A stretch of DNA of 32,076 bases from Coriobacteriales bacterium (GTDB lineage Bacteria > Actinomycetota > Coriobacteriia > Coriobacteriales > UBA8131): the NCBI GenBank assembly GCA_031263025.1, contig JAISGO010000040.1, positions 1 through 32,076 on the forward strand, in the 5' to 3' direction. The position numbers and the translations under genes were made by a program. The notes beneath the pieces were generated by a model. It was not told the DNA's origin, searched no databases, and was given only the letters and a program-made list of their open reading frames with translations. Below, one piece after another: positions 14,966 through 22,302 of the stretch. The stretch's first letter is position 1. Every line of letters starts with the position of its first letter.

Positions 14966-15825
14966 TAGGGGGTGAGGCCATTCAAGGTGTCCCCGATAGA
15001 TTTGCTAGATTCCAAGTGTTCTCGTGCGAGCTGCTCTTGGCGATGGCGGGGGCAGAGCCGGGGGATGTCTAAGGCCACATCACGTGCTGGCACGTTTATC
15101 TGCGCTTGCTGCTCAGATAGGCCCTCTGGCTCGGCCTTGGCGGCGGCGTAAGCGAGAGCCTGTTCGGCGCCGAGAATCTCGCCACAGGTCTCGCAGCGCG
15201 CAAGTTCAAACTCCTGCCCCCAGATCAGGCGTTTGCCAGCCTTAAGGTCGTCCTCGCAGCTTATCGCCCCGGTCGGGCAGAGGGCGGCGCAGCTGGCGCA
15301 GCCGATGCAGGCCTTGGGAGAAGCCATCTCGATGTGGCGTTTGGGCCCCAGGCCGGCGGCTTTGAGTGCGCCGGGGCCGATCAAGGCGCAGCTGCGCAGG
15401 CAGCTGCCGCAGTTGACACAGGCAGATGACGGGCATACCTTATAAGGCGCCACCGTTTCCTTTTTGAGGGGCGGCAGCTGCGGCAGGTCGTAGCCTTTCG
15501 CCAGGTTCTGTAAGGTCTGGCTGTCTGGGGCCCGTCTCAGCATCAATGCCAAGAGCAGACCCCGCCAGTCTTCGATGTCTGGCGGGCGCGTCTCCACGCT
15601 GCAGTCCTCGTCGAGGCTATAGGCGCAAGCCGCCACTACTTTACTGCGCCCCCTACTGTGTATGCGCACGCTGCAGAGATGGCAGCAGGCCTGGCCGCGT
15701 AGAGCCGGGTTGGCGCCGCAGAGTAGCGGCAGTTCAAAACCGTTTTCGACAATCAATTCGGCCAGGTTGTCGCCTTTCTGGGCGTTCACGGCGCAGCCGT
15801 CTATCTTTACCGTCAACCCTGGCAT
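14947..15825 (-). CDS. NuoG/HydA-N-like iron-sulfur protein (2Fe-2S plus two 4Fe-4S)
   Basis: A 292-residue protein. Residues 1-80 form a [2Fe-2S] domain with C36, C48, C51 and C67 (spacing as in NuoG and the N-terminus of [FeFe] hydrogenases). A 2[4Fe-4S] ferredoxin follows (C136-C139-C142-C146 and C173-C176-C179-C183), then a C-terminal CETC plus CPRH pattern that may bind another metal. The catalytic domains of NuoG and hydrogenase are absent, so it is only an electron wire. The start was placed at MPGLTVKIDG, inside the NuoF-like gene (13-nt overlap); the longer frame upstream is unrelated. About the last 17 residues are encoded by GGGGACAC repeats. Confidence 0.8.
   Translation of the reverse strand: MPGLTVKIDGCAVNAQKGDNLAELIVENGFELPLLCGANPALRGQACCHLCSVRIHSRGRSKVVAACAYSLDEDCSVETRPPDIEDWRGLLLALMLRRAPDSQTLQNLAKGYDLPQLPPLKKETVAPYKVCPSSACVNCGSCLRSCALIGPGALKAAGLGPKRHIEMASPKACIGCASCAALCPTGAISCEDDLKAGKRLIWGQEFELARCETCGEILGAEQALAYAAAKAEPEGLSEQQAQINVPARDVALDIPRLCPRHRQEQLAREHLESSKSIGDTLNGLTPYRGHSK
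14986..14999. repeat. GGTGTCCCCGATAG repeat half
   Basis: A single half-element next to the 76-bp palindrome, nearly identical to the half-element that lies right of the IS110-type element (GGTGTCCCCGATGG, 28314-28327). It is read in frame by the NuoG-like gene. Confidence 0.5.
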
Positions 15826-17075
15826 AGCCCCAGCCTTTCCGGAAAGCGCACGACTAAGCTCTCCAACGAGGTACCGGCGCTGCTGCCCAGACCGCAGGTA
15901 GAGAGGTTGCGCATCAGCGCGATTGTCTGCTTGAGTAGCTTGAGGTCGGCCTGGGGCTTGGAGCTGCCGCTGGCCAGGCCGCGTAAGAGTTGCTCCAAGA
16001 GCGGCAGGCCCTCCCGGCAGGGCAGGCACTGGCCGCAGCTCTCGCTCACCAAGAAAGCGAGATTGTCCAGGACGACCTGGACGAGGTCGCAGTCCTCAGC
16101 GAGGAAGCTGACCCCGCCGGCGTGGATACTGGCTCCGCTACGCTCAGGCAGGTCGTAGTCGAGCTGCCAGTCTAGCGCTTCTGGGCCACAAAGGCTGCCG
16201 CTGGGGCCACCGAGTAATACTGCTTGTAGCGTAGCGCCCGGAGCCAATCCGCCGCTGGCCTCGAGGAGCTGGCCTAGAGTGGATCCCATCCGTAGTTCGT
16301 AGAGTCCGGGACGCGCGACACAGCCAGCCACGCTGAAGAGCTTGCTGCCGCCGTTGTGGGGGCTGCCCAGGGCGGCGAACTGCGTTCCGCCAAGCTCGAT
16401 GATAGCAGGCAGACAGGCCAAGGTCTCGACGTTGAGGAGCAAGGTGGGCCGCCCCCAGAGGCCGCTACTGGCGAGATGGCGGCCGTAGCGCACCTCAGGC
16501 TCGGGCGGTCGCCCCTCGATGGTGTTGACCACGGCGCCGCTGTCGCCGCGCACGAACAGCCCGTCACTCTCCACTATATCTATGCAGAGGTTCCAGCCGC
16601 TGCCGCAGATGTCCTGTCCGAGCAGGCCCCGCTCGTGGGCGGCGGCCAGGGCGGCGTTGAGGGGTTGGCGGCATTCGGGGTGCTTGCCGCCGAGGTAGAT
16701 GTAAGCTTGCTCGGCCTGGACTGCCCAGGCCGCGATTAGCATCCCCTCGATCACCCGTTCGGGCACGCGACTGAGCAAGGTCGAGTCTTTATAGACGCTG
16801 GGGTCGCCCTCGTCGGCGTTAGCGATCAGGTAACGTGGCCCGGCTCCGGCGGCGGTAGCCGACAGCTTGTGCGCCGTGGGGTAGCCGGCACCGCCTCGGC
16901 CGCGCAGCTGGGCAGCCTCGACTTCGGCGATGAGGGCTTGCGGAGACATGCCAAGGGCTTGCCTGAGAGTAGGGTAGCCGCCGCCTGCCGGACAGCTCGT
17001 AACACCCTGCGAGCTAGCCTGACTTATCCCGCCAAACAGCAGGTCAAGACGGGGTGAGCGGTCAGGCTTAGGCAT
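15813..17075 (-). CDS. NuoF/HydB-like FMN and Fe-S subunit
   Basis: A 420-residue homologue of the NADH-oxidising subunit of complex I and of bifurcating hydrogenases. The FMN/NADH fold is visible in GRGGAGYPTAHK (59-70), ANADEGDPSVYKD (86-98), YIYLGGKHPE and NVETLACLPAI. The SLBB domain is at about 245-325, and the C-terminal [4Fe-4S] site uses C347, C350, C353 and C394 (ESCGQCLPCREG...STCG). The usual GEET segment that contacts NADH reads GDSG (177-180) and DEGEP reads DEGDP, so nucleotide specificity may differ. No NuoE-type thioredoxin-fold subunit is adjacent. The start MPKPDRSP is set by domain boundaries and overlaps the ferredoxin gene by 8 nt. Confidence 0.87.
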   Translation of the reverse strand: MPKPDRSPRLDLLFGGISQASSQGVTSCPAGGGYPTLRQALGMSPQALIAEVEAAQLRGRGGAGYPTAHKLSATAAGAGPRYLIANADEGDPSVYKDSTLLSRVPERVIEGMLIAAWAVQAEQAYIYLGGKHPECRQPLNAALAAAHERGLLGQDICGSGWNLCIDIVESDGLFVRGDSGAVVNTIEGRPPEPEVRYGRHLASSGLWGRPTLLLNVETLACLPAIIELGGTQFAALGSPHNGGSKLFSVAGCVARPGLYELRMGSTLGQLLEASGGLAPGATLQAVLLGGPSGSLCGPEALDWQLDYDLPERSGASIHAGGVSFLAEDCDLVQVVLDNLAFLVSESCGQCLPCREGLPLLEQLLRGLASGSSKPQADLKLLKQTIALMRNLSTCGLGSSAGTSLESLVVRFPERLGLCQG

Positions 17076-17619
17076 CGACGACCTCCAGGTCGCCGATCGG
17101 ATCAACGCGACATAGTAGTAGCGCCCTGGATGGACACGCTTGGACACAGCGAGGGTAGCAGGCGTTGGCGTCGCTGGCGTCGCCGTAGCCGCAGAGGTCG
17201 CATTTGATGATGGCGGCTTGGCCCTGCGTCGGCTCTGAGGAGCGTGGGCGGTCTGGCCTGGGGCCCTTCTCCGGGCTGTCCGGCGCTTCTGATAGGCTAA
17301 CCTCTGCATAGTCGATATTGCCAAAGGAGCAGGCCTGTACGCAGAGCTGACAGTGCAGGCAGCGCTGCTCGTTGTGGCGCACCACCTGGTCAGGTGTGCG
17401 GTAGTTGGCCTGGGCCGGGCATACGCGCACACAGGCCGCGTCTGCGCATTGGGGGCAAAGCACTGGCGTGGCGCCGGTACTTCTCCAGACCAGCCGCAGC
17501 GCCGGGTATGGCACGGCCCCCTCTGGCCTGCCCCGCTCGGCGCAGGCCCTGACACAATCGCCGCAGCCGTTGCAGAGGCTCGGCTTTACTACAATCTGTA
17601 AGCGCTTGGTATTCGTCAT
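17068..17619 (-). CDS. HycB-like four-cluster ferredoxin
   Basis: A 183-residue Fe-S protein with four Cys groups: C16-C19-C22-C26 (CNGCGDCVRAC), CPQCADAACVRVCP, CLHCQLCVQACSFG, and a split group CDLCG...CYPRCVQACP. This is the HycB/CooF/DmsB-type arrangement used to link dehydrogenases or reductases to other carriers. The start MTNTKRLQ lies 2 nt after the HdrD-like stop (a TGA-GC-ATG junction), and the 3' end overlaps the NuoF-like gene, so it is the second cistron of a tightly coupled operon. A Pro/Asp/Glu-rich linker separates clusters three and four. Confidence 0.83.
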   Translation of the reverse strand: MTNTKRLQIVVKPSLCNGCGDCVRACAERGRPEGAVPYPALRLVWRSTGATPVLCPQCADAACVRVCPAQANYRTPDQVVRHNEQRCLHCQLCVQACSFGNIDYAEVSLSEAPDSPEKGPRPDRPRSSEPTQGQAAIIKCDLCGYGDASDANACYPRCVQACPSRALLLCRVDPIGDLEVVDA

Positions 17620-17621
17620 GC

Positions 17622-19097
17622 TCACCCCAGCTGCTCTGCCACCCAGGCCGCGTATTGGCCCGTCCACATCCCGCCCAGCTGGGCGAAGACCTTGTCCCAG
17701 TCGACTCGCTGCCGGCAGAAGACTTCCAGGTAATGTTTGCACTGCACGCGTTTGAAGACGCTCTCCGCTGGGGCCTCCAGGGCATACTGCGCCATCGTAT
17801 AAGCGCAGGTCGGGCAGGTGGTGATGAGCGTACCTGCGCCCCGCTCGGCCGCCGCCGAGAGGATCGTCTCGGCCCGCTCGCGGCAAAGCGTCGGGTCGTA
17901 GGCCGCCACGGCGCCGCCGGCGCCACAGCAGGCAGTGTTGCGGCAGCTATGCTCGAGCTCGCGCAGCTGTCCCAGGCCTCCTGCCTCGAGCAGCGCACGC
18001 AGGGGCGCCCCGCTCGTCTGCGCGCGGTCATGGCAGGAGTCGTGGATCGCATAGATGATATCCCGGACACCACCTGCGTCATCCTGAACTTGATTCAGGA
18101 TCTCCCTCTCTGCCTGCGAACCACCTGGCAGGTTTCCGCCCAGTTCGCACATCAGCTGGGGTAGGCTGACTATCTCTACCGCCCCGCCAAAGACCGCGCC
18201 CAGCTCCTCGGCGCAGCCCGAGCAGACCGTGACCACCCGGCGCACCCCGGCGGCCAGGCACTCTGCAAGGATACGCTGACGTAGCGCCAGCGAACGTTCG
18301 GCCAGGCCGGCGCTGACCAAGGGACTGCCACAGCAGTCCAAGCAGAGCGCCCAATGTAGCCCCGCCTCGTCCAGCCAGCGCCCGACCGCCCGGGTCAGCT
18401 CCGGCGCGTAGCTTACCAGCGAGCATCCGGGGAAGAACACCGTGTCCACCGTCTCCGGCGCCACCGTCGCCAGGTCGGGCCATTCCGGGTAGCTGATGCC
18501 CCAGACCGCCCGGTAGACACTGAAGATATGCCAGGGCTGGTCGACCAGCACGCTCTGTGATTCGCGCGCGTCCAGCACCCCGGCTGCCGCCATCACCCGT
18601 CGCCAGGCCTTGACCGTGGCAGTGGTCGCAAGCCCGCTGGGACACCAGGCAGTGCAGTGGTCGCAGAGGCAGCAGCGCCGTAGATAGTGGTAGAGCTCGC
18701 CCTCCTTGGCCAAGAACTCCCGCACGCCCTGCGCGAGCGCCTCCGGCACGAGCTGGTTCCACCGTGCCCCTGCAGGAGCAGCCTGCCCTGCAGGGGCATG
18801 GCCTTCGCCATTTTCACAGAACCCCTCCAGCATTCGCAGACCGGCCGCCGCCGCGAAGCTCTGGCCAATCTGGCCTGCGCCTTCTTGGTCATAGATGGGG
18901 CAACGCGCAGCGCAGCGTCCACACAGCGCACAGTCCCTGAGCGCGCGCTGCCACAGCGCTTCGGCCGCCCTCAAGGCGGCCTTAATCGCGCTCTGCTCTG
19001 GTCTCTGCTCCTTCAAGCCCACGTCTACTTTCTCGCCCTCCCCCAGGGTTGGATCCGTTGCCATTATTGTACTGTAAGGCTGCTCTCCTAGTGCCAT
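17622..19097 (-). CDS. HdrD/GlpC-like CCG-domain iron-sulfur protein
   Basis: A 491-residue protein: an N-terminal two-cluster ferredoxin (C56-C59-C62-C66 and CCLCDHCTAWCP at about 142-152) followed by two CCG domains (FPGC at 221-224 with CLDCCG at 251-256; HDSC at 351-354 with CRNTACCG at 384-391). CCG domains hold the unusual [4Fe-4S] clusters of heterodisulfide reductases and also occur in GlpC, LldE/LutA and succinate dehydrogenase SdhE. It is the first gene of a four-cistron redox operon. A second ATG at residue 12 (19064) is an alternative start; neither has ideal SD spacing. Two palindromes are inserted in frame (18081-18101 and 18765-18798), encoding linker residues. The electron acceptor or disulfide substrate is unknown. 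Confidence 0.82.
   Translation of the reverse strand: MALGEQPYSTIMATDPTLGEGEKVDVGLKEQRPEQSAIKAALRAAEALWQRALRDCALCGRCAARCPIYDQEGAGQIGQSFAAAAGLRMLEGFCENGEGHAPAGQAAPAGARWNQLVPEALAQGVREFLAKEGELYHYLRRCCLCDHCTAWCPSGLATTATVKAWRRVMAAAGVLDARESQSVLVDQPWHIFSVYRAVWGISYPEWPDLATVAPETVDTVFFPGCSLVSYAPELTRAVGRWLDEAGLHWALCLDCCGSPLVSAGLAERSLALRQRILAECLAAGVRRVVTVCSGCAEELGAVFGGAVEIVSLPQLMCELGGNLPGGSQAEREILNQVQDDAGGVRDIIYAIHDSCHDRAQTSGAPLRALLEAGGLGQLRELEHSCRNTACCGAGGAVAAYDPTLCRERAETILSAAAERGAGTLITTCPTCAYTMAQYALEAPAESVFKRVQCKHYLEVFCRQRVDWDKVFAQLGGMWTGQYAAWVAEQLG
18081..18101. repeat. ATCCTGAA/TTCAGGAT palindrome inside the HdrD-like gene
   Basis: An 8-bp perfect inverted repeat with a 5-nt loop inside coding sequence, encoding the ILNQVQDD stretch (about residues 332-339) in the linker between the two CCG domains. 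The sequence resembles dispersed palindromic repeats (ATCCTGAACTTG...CAGGAT type) known from many unrelated bacterial genomes. Confidence 0.6.
18765..18798. repeat. 12-bp inverted repeat TGCCCCTGCAGG inside the HdrD-like gene
   Basis: TGCCCCTGCAGG (18765-18776) and its exact complement (18787-18798) are separated by 10 nt. They encode the symmetrical Ala/Pro/Gly linker HAPAGQAAPAGA between the first and second Fe-S groups, which looks like an in-frame palindrome insertion. Confidence 0.55.
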
Positions 19098-19120
19098 CTA
19101 AACCCATGTATTGACATTAG

Positions 19121-19273
19121 GCACACAAATATCGACGTATCAACATCCGCATGACGGAGAACGATTACCGCGGCATCAAATACCGCGCGGCAGACGAGGG
19201 ACTGCCTTACCAGTCACTGATCTCCAGCATCATCCACCGTTACCTTACAGGGCAGCTGATAAGCGCAGCCTAG
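19121..19273 (+). pseudogene. Remnant of a CopG/RHH-type antitoxin (C-terminal half)
   Basis: Directly after an in-frame TAG, the frame reads RRINIRMTENDYRGIKYRA and then DEGLPYQSLISSIIHRYLTG, ending at TAG 19271. This is the C-terminal half of CopG-type antitoxins (consensus RhNIRlsekDlxxIKxxAxxEGlPYQtLIsSxxHkYxxGxL). The N-terminal part and any partner toxin are missing. The only in-frame ATG (19151) would give 40 residues without a Shine-Dalgarno sequence. The rest of the gap to the surface-protein gene (19274-19507) holds AT-rich DNA and a promoter. Confidence 0.7.
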
Positions 19274-19429
19274 CAAAAGGCGTCATCGAGGATCTGTGCG
19301 TTTTTTGGTCGTGTCCAAGCTTTTTTGACATACGAGCCTGGATTACTGACAGTTTGTAAAGATTTCCTGTTTTTCCCTACAACAAAAGACAACAACTTTC
19401 AATATCGCACAACATCAGCGCCAGAAGAT

Positions 19430-19438
19430 TGTTATAAT
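19430..19438 (+). promoter_or_regulatory. Extended -10 promoter of the surface-protein gene
   Basis: TGTTATAAT, a perfect extended -10 element (TGn plus TATAAT), about 70 bp before the surface-protein start. No convincing -35 box lies at 16-18 bp, as is usual for extended -10 promoters. Confidence 0.55.
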
Positions 19439-19507
19439 CAGCTTGAATTTATTAAACGGCTTGGAGAGATCCAGGGGAGCAGGCCATAGATGAGAGGGGG
19501 TGTGCGT

Positions 19508-21922
19508 ATGCACAGCCACAAGTCTAGTGCCGCGCTCAAGAGCTACGCCACTACCGCTGTCGCGGTATTGGTGTCTTTGATCATGGCCTGTAATTTCATG
19601 TTCTTGGCTAAGCCCAAGGCGGCTTTCGCCGACGATTCGGCGCCCAAGGACATCGCTGTCACCGTCACCGACGCCCAGCCGACGACAAACGTGCCTATCA
19701 CCAGCAGTCTGAAGATCGGTTTTGCCGCTACCGATAAAGCTACGGTCTGGTCAGACCAGGAGACCGCGGATCAGGAAAAAAACAAAGACAGCATCATCAC
19801 CGTGGCCAAAGGCAGCGTGCCGGCCAATGCCACCTATATCTACTTCAGCAGCGTCTCCAAGGCCGACTATAAGACCCTCAAGGCGGGCGTCTACTCCACC
19901 AAGCTTGAAGTGAAGATCAACGGTAACCACCTTACGGATGCTAATGCCGCGAACGCTTTCGGCAATTGCCTCGACGGCCAAGATCAACCTGGTTTCAACG
20001 TGCAGTACCCGCCGTCCGTGATCGACCAGGCTGCGACGGATTGTGCCGCTGGCAAGACGACCAACTACTTCCCGGAGCACCTGTCTGCGCCAACGTCTAT
20101 TGCGATGTCTGATATCCAAAATATGGCAAAGCATGTTCTTAACATCGATACGATCACCTCGTTTGGCCTTACCCTGACCAATGCTACCGCCAAGACTTTC
20201 TCATATGATATGACCTATTGCGACAATAGTGGTGTGGCATATAATCCGGATAAACTTAGCGGCGCCGCCGATTCTCAGACCAAACTGCCGAGTCCCCGTG
20301 ATCTGGAGCTGAAGGGTAAGTATTTCCGTGGCTGGGCCACTCAGAGCAATTCTCAGACGGTCGTCTATCACGCTGGTGACTTGATTGACAGCGTTTTCAA
20401 GAGCTATGGTGACACCTCTGGTTTTAAGAACACTAAGTCTTGGAATGCTGAGCCTAATGATCTTTCCCAGACCCTCTATGCCGTATACGTCGCCAAGATC
20501 AGCCTCACCGTCAAGCCCTCCACTGCCTATGGCCTGACCCAGAACCTGGTCATCGGCACTGCTTCCAATAACCAGCCCGCGAGCGAGGACAAGGACACCG
20601 CCGCCGCTAGCGTGCCCCAGATCCTCACCGGCACCACCGCCGCTGACGGGAGCACCACCTATCAGATCTGGGCAGACGAGCCCTACCTGACCTTTGCCGG
20701 CATCGGCACTGGTACTTTCGGCACCGGCGCTAATGACCTCAAGGCCGGCGTCTATCCGACCGAGTTCGCCATGTCTGCGACCGCCATCGGTGACAAGACG
20801 CCTACGCCTGCCACTGCTGCTGTCGCCGACCAGATCGGCTCTGTCTACAGTGCCCCCTCCATGCAGGGCGCCAACACTATCGTGACCGGCTGGAACACCA
20901 AGGTCACCCCGATGCTCGCGGCCAAGGGTGGCGCTTATACCAACCAAGCCAAGGTGCCCACCTATGTAGACCTGTCTGCAACCCAGTATGGACTTGCTAA
21001 TTGTTACACTTCGGCCACCATCACCCTGACCAACTATGCCCCTGCTGTCTATAGCTATGGCGTGAGCTACCTGGCAAACGACGGCAGCGCCCTCGCTGGC
21101 GCCCCGGCTGCCCAGGCCTCCCAGACCGCCCTCTACAACCCTGGCAACAAGGCCGACGGTGAGGTCTTCAACGGCTGGGCCACCGAGAAGGGCGGCGCGG
21201 TCAAGTACGCCGCCGACAGCCTGCCCCTGATTGACAGCTTCTTCCCCAACGCTGGCGACGAGAGGGCCTTCGTGGTGACCAAGGATAGTGGCCTGGAGAG
21301 CGCGACCCAGACGACCGGCAAGGATGCCTTGGTCGTCCCGACCGCCCTCTATGCCGTCTATGGTGCCGCCCCGGTGCCGACCCCGGTGCTCCCGACCCTC
21401 AAGGCCACCGACTTCGTCTATGACAGCACCGATACCTTCAACGGCAAGGGCCAGATCGCCAATATCCTGGCTGCTCCCGCCGGTGCCGCCTATAGCATCT
21501 ACTACCAGGTGCCCGGTGACGCCGCCTGGACCGCGACCAAGCCGGTCGCTGCCGGCCGTTACAACGTCGCCATCGACGTGACCGCTCCTGGCTACCAGCC
21601 GGCCACCAAGCTCTTCCTGGGTGTGTACACCATGAAGGTGCACACGGTCTCCAAGGTCAAGCTGGCCTCGGCCAAGAAGAAGCTCACCGTCTCCTGGGCC
21701 AAGAACGCCTACACCTCCGCTGCCAACGCCTCCTACTACGTGGTCTCCTACAAGGTCGCCGGTGGCAAGTGGAAGACCGTCAAGGTCACTTCTGCCAAGA
21801 AGGTCGCCCTCAAGCACCTCAAGAGCGGCAAGAAGTACTCGGTCAAGGTGACTGCCTACAAGTCTGTCGCCAACGGTGACCTGCACGCTATCTCTGCCAC
21901 CAAGAAGGCCAAGGTTAAATAA
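19508..21922 (+). CDS. Secreted repeat protein with InlB-like repeats and C-terminal Fn3-like domain
   Basis: An 804-residue exported protein. A signal peptide with a long hydrophobic stretch ends at an AFA-DD site. Two related units of about 290 residues follow, each containing LKAGVY, a TLTN...YSY segment, an InlB-repeat-like GWAT motif (FRGWATQSN; FNGWATEKGG) and YAVY. After a Pro-rich linker (PVPTPVLP) come an MBG-like beta domain and a Lys-rich fibronectin-III-like domain (LTVSWAKN...GKKYSVKVTAYKS). No LPxTG signal or C-terminal membrane anchor is present, so it is not an obvious sortase substrate; the basic C-terminus may bind the wall. The start at 19508 follows GAGGGGGTG; an ATG at 19490 is an alternative. 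Adhesion or carbohydrate binding is a guess. Confidence 0.8.
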   Translation: MHSHKSSAALKSYATTAVAVLVSLIMACNFMFLAKPKAAFADDSAPKDIAVTVTDAQPTTNVPITSSLKIGFAATDKATVWSDQETADQEKNKDSIITVAKGSVPANATYIYFSSVSKADYKTLKAGVYSTKLEVKINGNHLTDANAANAFGNCLDGQDQPGFNVQYPPSVIDQAATDCAAGKTTNYFPEHLSAPTSIAMSDIQNMAKHVLNIDTITSFGLTLTNATAKTFSYDMTYCDNSGVAYNPDKLSGAADSQTKLPSPRDLELKGKYFRGWATQSNSQTVVYHAGDLIDSVFKSYGDTSGFKNTKSWNAEPNDLSQTLYAVYVAKISLTVKPSTAYGLTQNLVIGTASNNQPASEDKDTAAASVPQILTGTTAADGSTTYQIWADEPYLTFAGIGTGTFGTGANDLKAGVYPTEFAMSATAIGDKTPTPATAAVADQIGSVYSAPSMQGANTIVTGWNTKVTPMLAAKGGAYTNQAKVPTYVDLSATQYGLANCYTSATITLTNYAPAVYSYGVSYLANDGSALAGAPAAQASQTALYNPGNKADGEVFNGWATEKGGAVKYAADSLPLIDSFFPNAGDERAFVVTKDSGLESATQTTGKDALVVPTALYAVYGAAPVPTPVLPTLKATDFVYDSTDTFNGKGQIANILAAPAGAAYSIYYQVPGDAAWTATKPVAAGRYNVAIDVTAPGYQPATKLFLGVYTMKVHTVSKVKLASAKKKLTVSWAKNAYTSAANASYYVVSYKVAGGKWKTVKVTSAKKVALKHLKSGKKYSVKVTAYKSVANGDLHAISATKKAKVK

Positions 21923-21956
21923 CCTTAAGCCTTCGGCACGGATCGAGCAACAATGC

Positions 21957-21988
21957 AGAGGGGCAAGCTTAGGCTTGCCCCTCTTTTT
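21957..21988 (+). terminator. Rho-independent terminator of the surface-protein gene
   Basis: AGAGGGGCAAGC (21957-21968), loop TTAG, the exact complement GCTTGCCCCTCT (21973-21984) and a T run. This is an ideal intrinsic terminator 35 bp after the stop codon. Confidence 0.93.
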
Positions 21989-22044
21989 GTTGCTTCCTAC
22001 CCCCCCATTCCCGTTATTACCCGGCCATCGCTCCATCGCGTTAT

Positions 22045-22068
22045 GGGGACACCTTATAAGGTGTCCCC
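22045..22068. repeat. 24-nt perfect palindrome GGGGACACC-TTATAA-GGTGTCCCC
   Basis: A perfect palindrome of 24 nt between the surface-protein terminator and the small membrane peptide gene. It differs from the one at 24819-24842 only by a compensated T-A to C-G pair (positions 10 and 15), which indicates selection for self-complementarity or recent common origin. Confidence 0.75.
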
Positions 22069-22115
22069 GGTAGTTCGGTTACAATAAGCTAAGCGAGTGC
22101 AAAGGAGAGAAAAGC

Positions 22116-22292
22116 ATGGGCGACAGCAACATCGGTTGGATTCAACAGATCACCGGCTTGGCCATCCCGGACTGGGTGGCCTGGATTGTCTTGGCTGTCA
22201 TCGTAGTCGTCGCGGTCATCCTTGTGGTCTATGGTTTCGTCTCTTATAAGCCAGGCGAAGACAGCGACAAGAAAGACGACGACGAAGACTGA
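22116..22292 (+). CDS. 58-residue single-pass membrane peptide with acidic tail
   Basis: A short gene with a clear Shine-Dalgarno sequence (AAAGGAGAG, 6 nt before the ATG). The product has an amphipathic start (MGDSNIGWIQQITG), one transmembrane helix of about 22 residues rich in Val, Ile and Leu (about 20-42), then SYKPGEDSDKK and a run of Asp and Glu at the C-terminus. It ends 10 nt before the most likely sortase start and is probably co-transcribed. No family was recognised. The position suggests a sortase partner or a small membrane regulator, but this is inference only. Confidence 0.7.
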   Translation: MGDSNIGWIQQITGLAIPDWVAWIVLAVIVVVAVILVVYGFVSYKPGEDSDKKDDDED

Positions 22293-22302
22293 AAAGCCAA
22301 AA

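Noticed and set aside
15826-16029. Longer N-terminus for the NuoG-like protein
   Set aside because: It would overlap the conserved C-terminal Fe-S region of the NuoF-like gene and adds no recognisable sequence before the 2Fe-2S domain.
19580-19620. Lipoprotein signal (IMAC) in the first surface protein
   Set aside because: The hydrophobic segment continues past the Cys (NFMFLA) and a better signal peptidase I site (AFA before DD) follows.
20201-22036. 611-codon minus-strand open frame opposite the surface protein
   Set aside because: The composition is Gly/Val/Leu biased with no domain, and it runs through the clear terminator at 21957-21988; the plus strand has a signal peptide and repeats.
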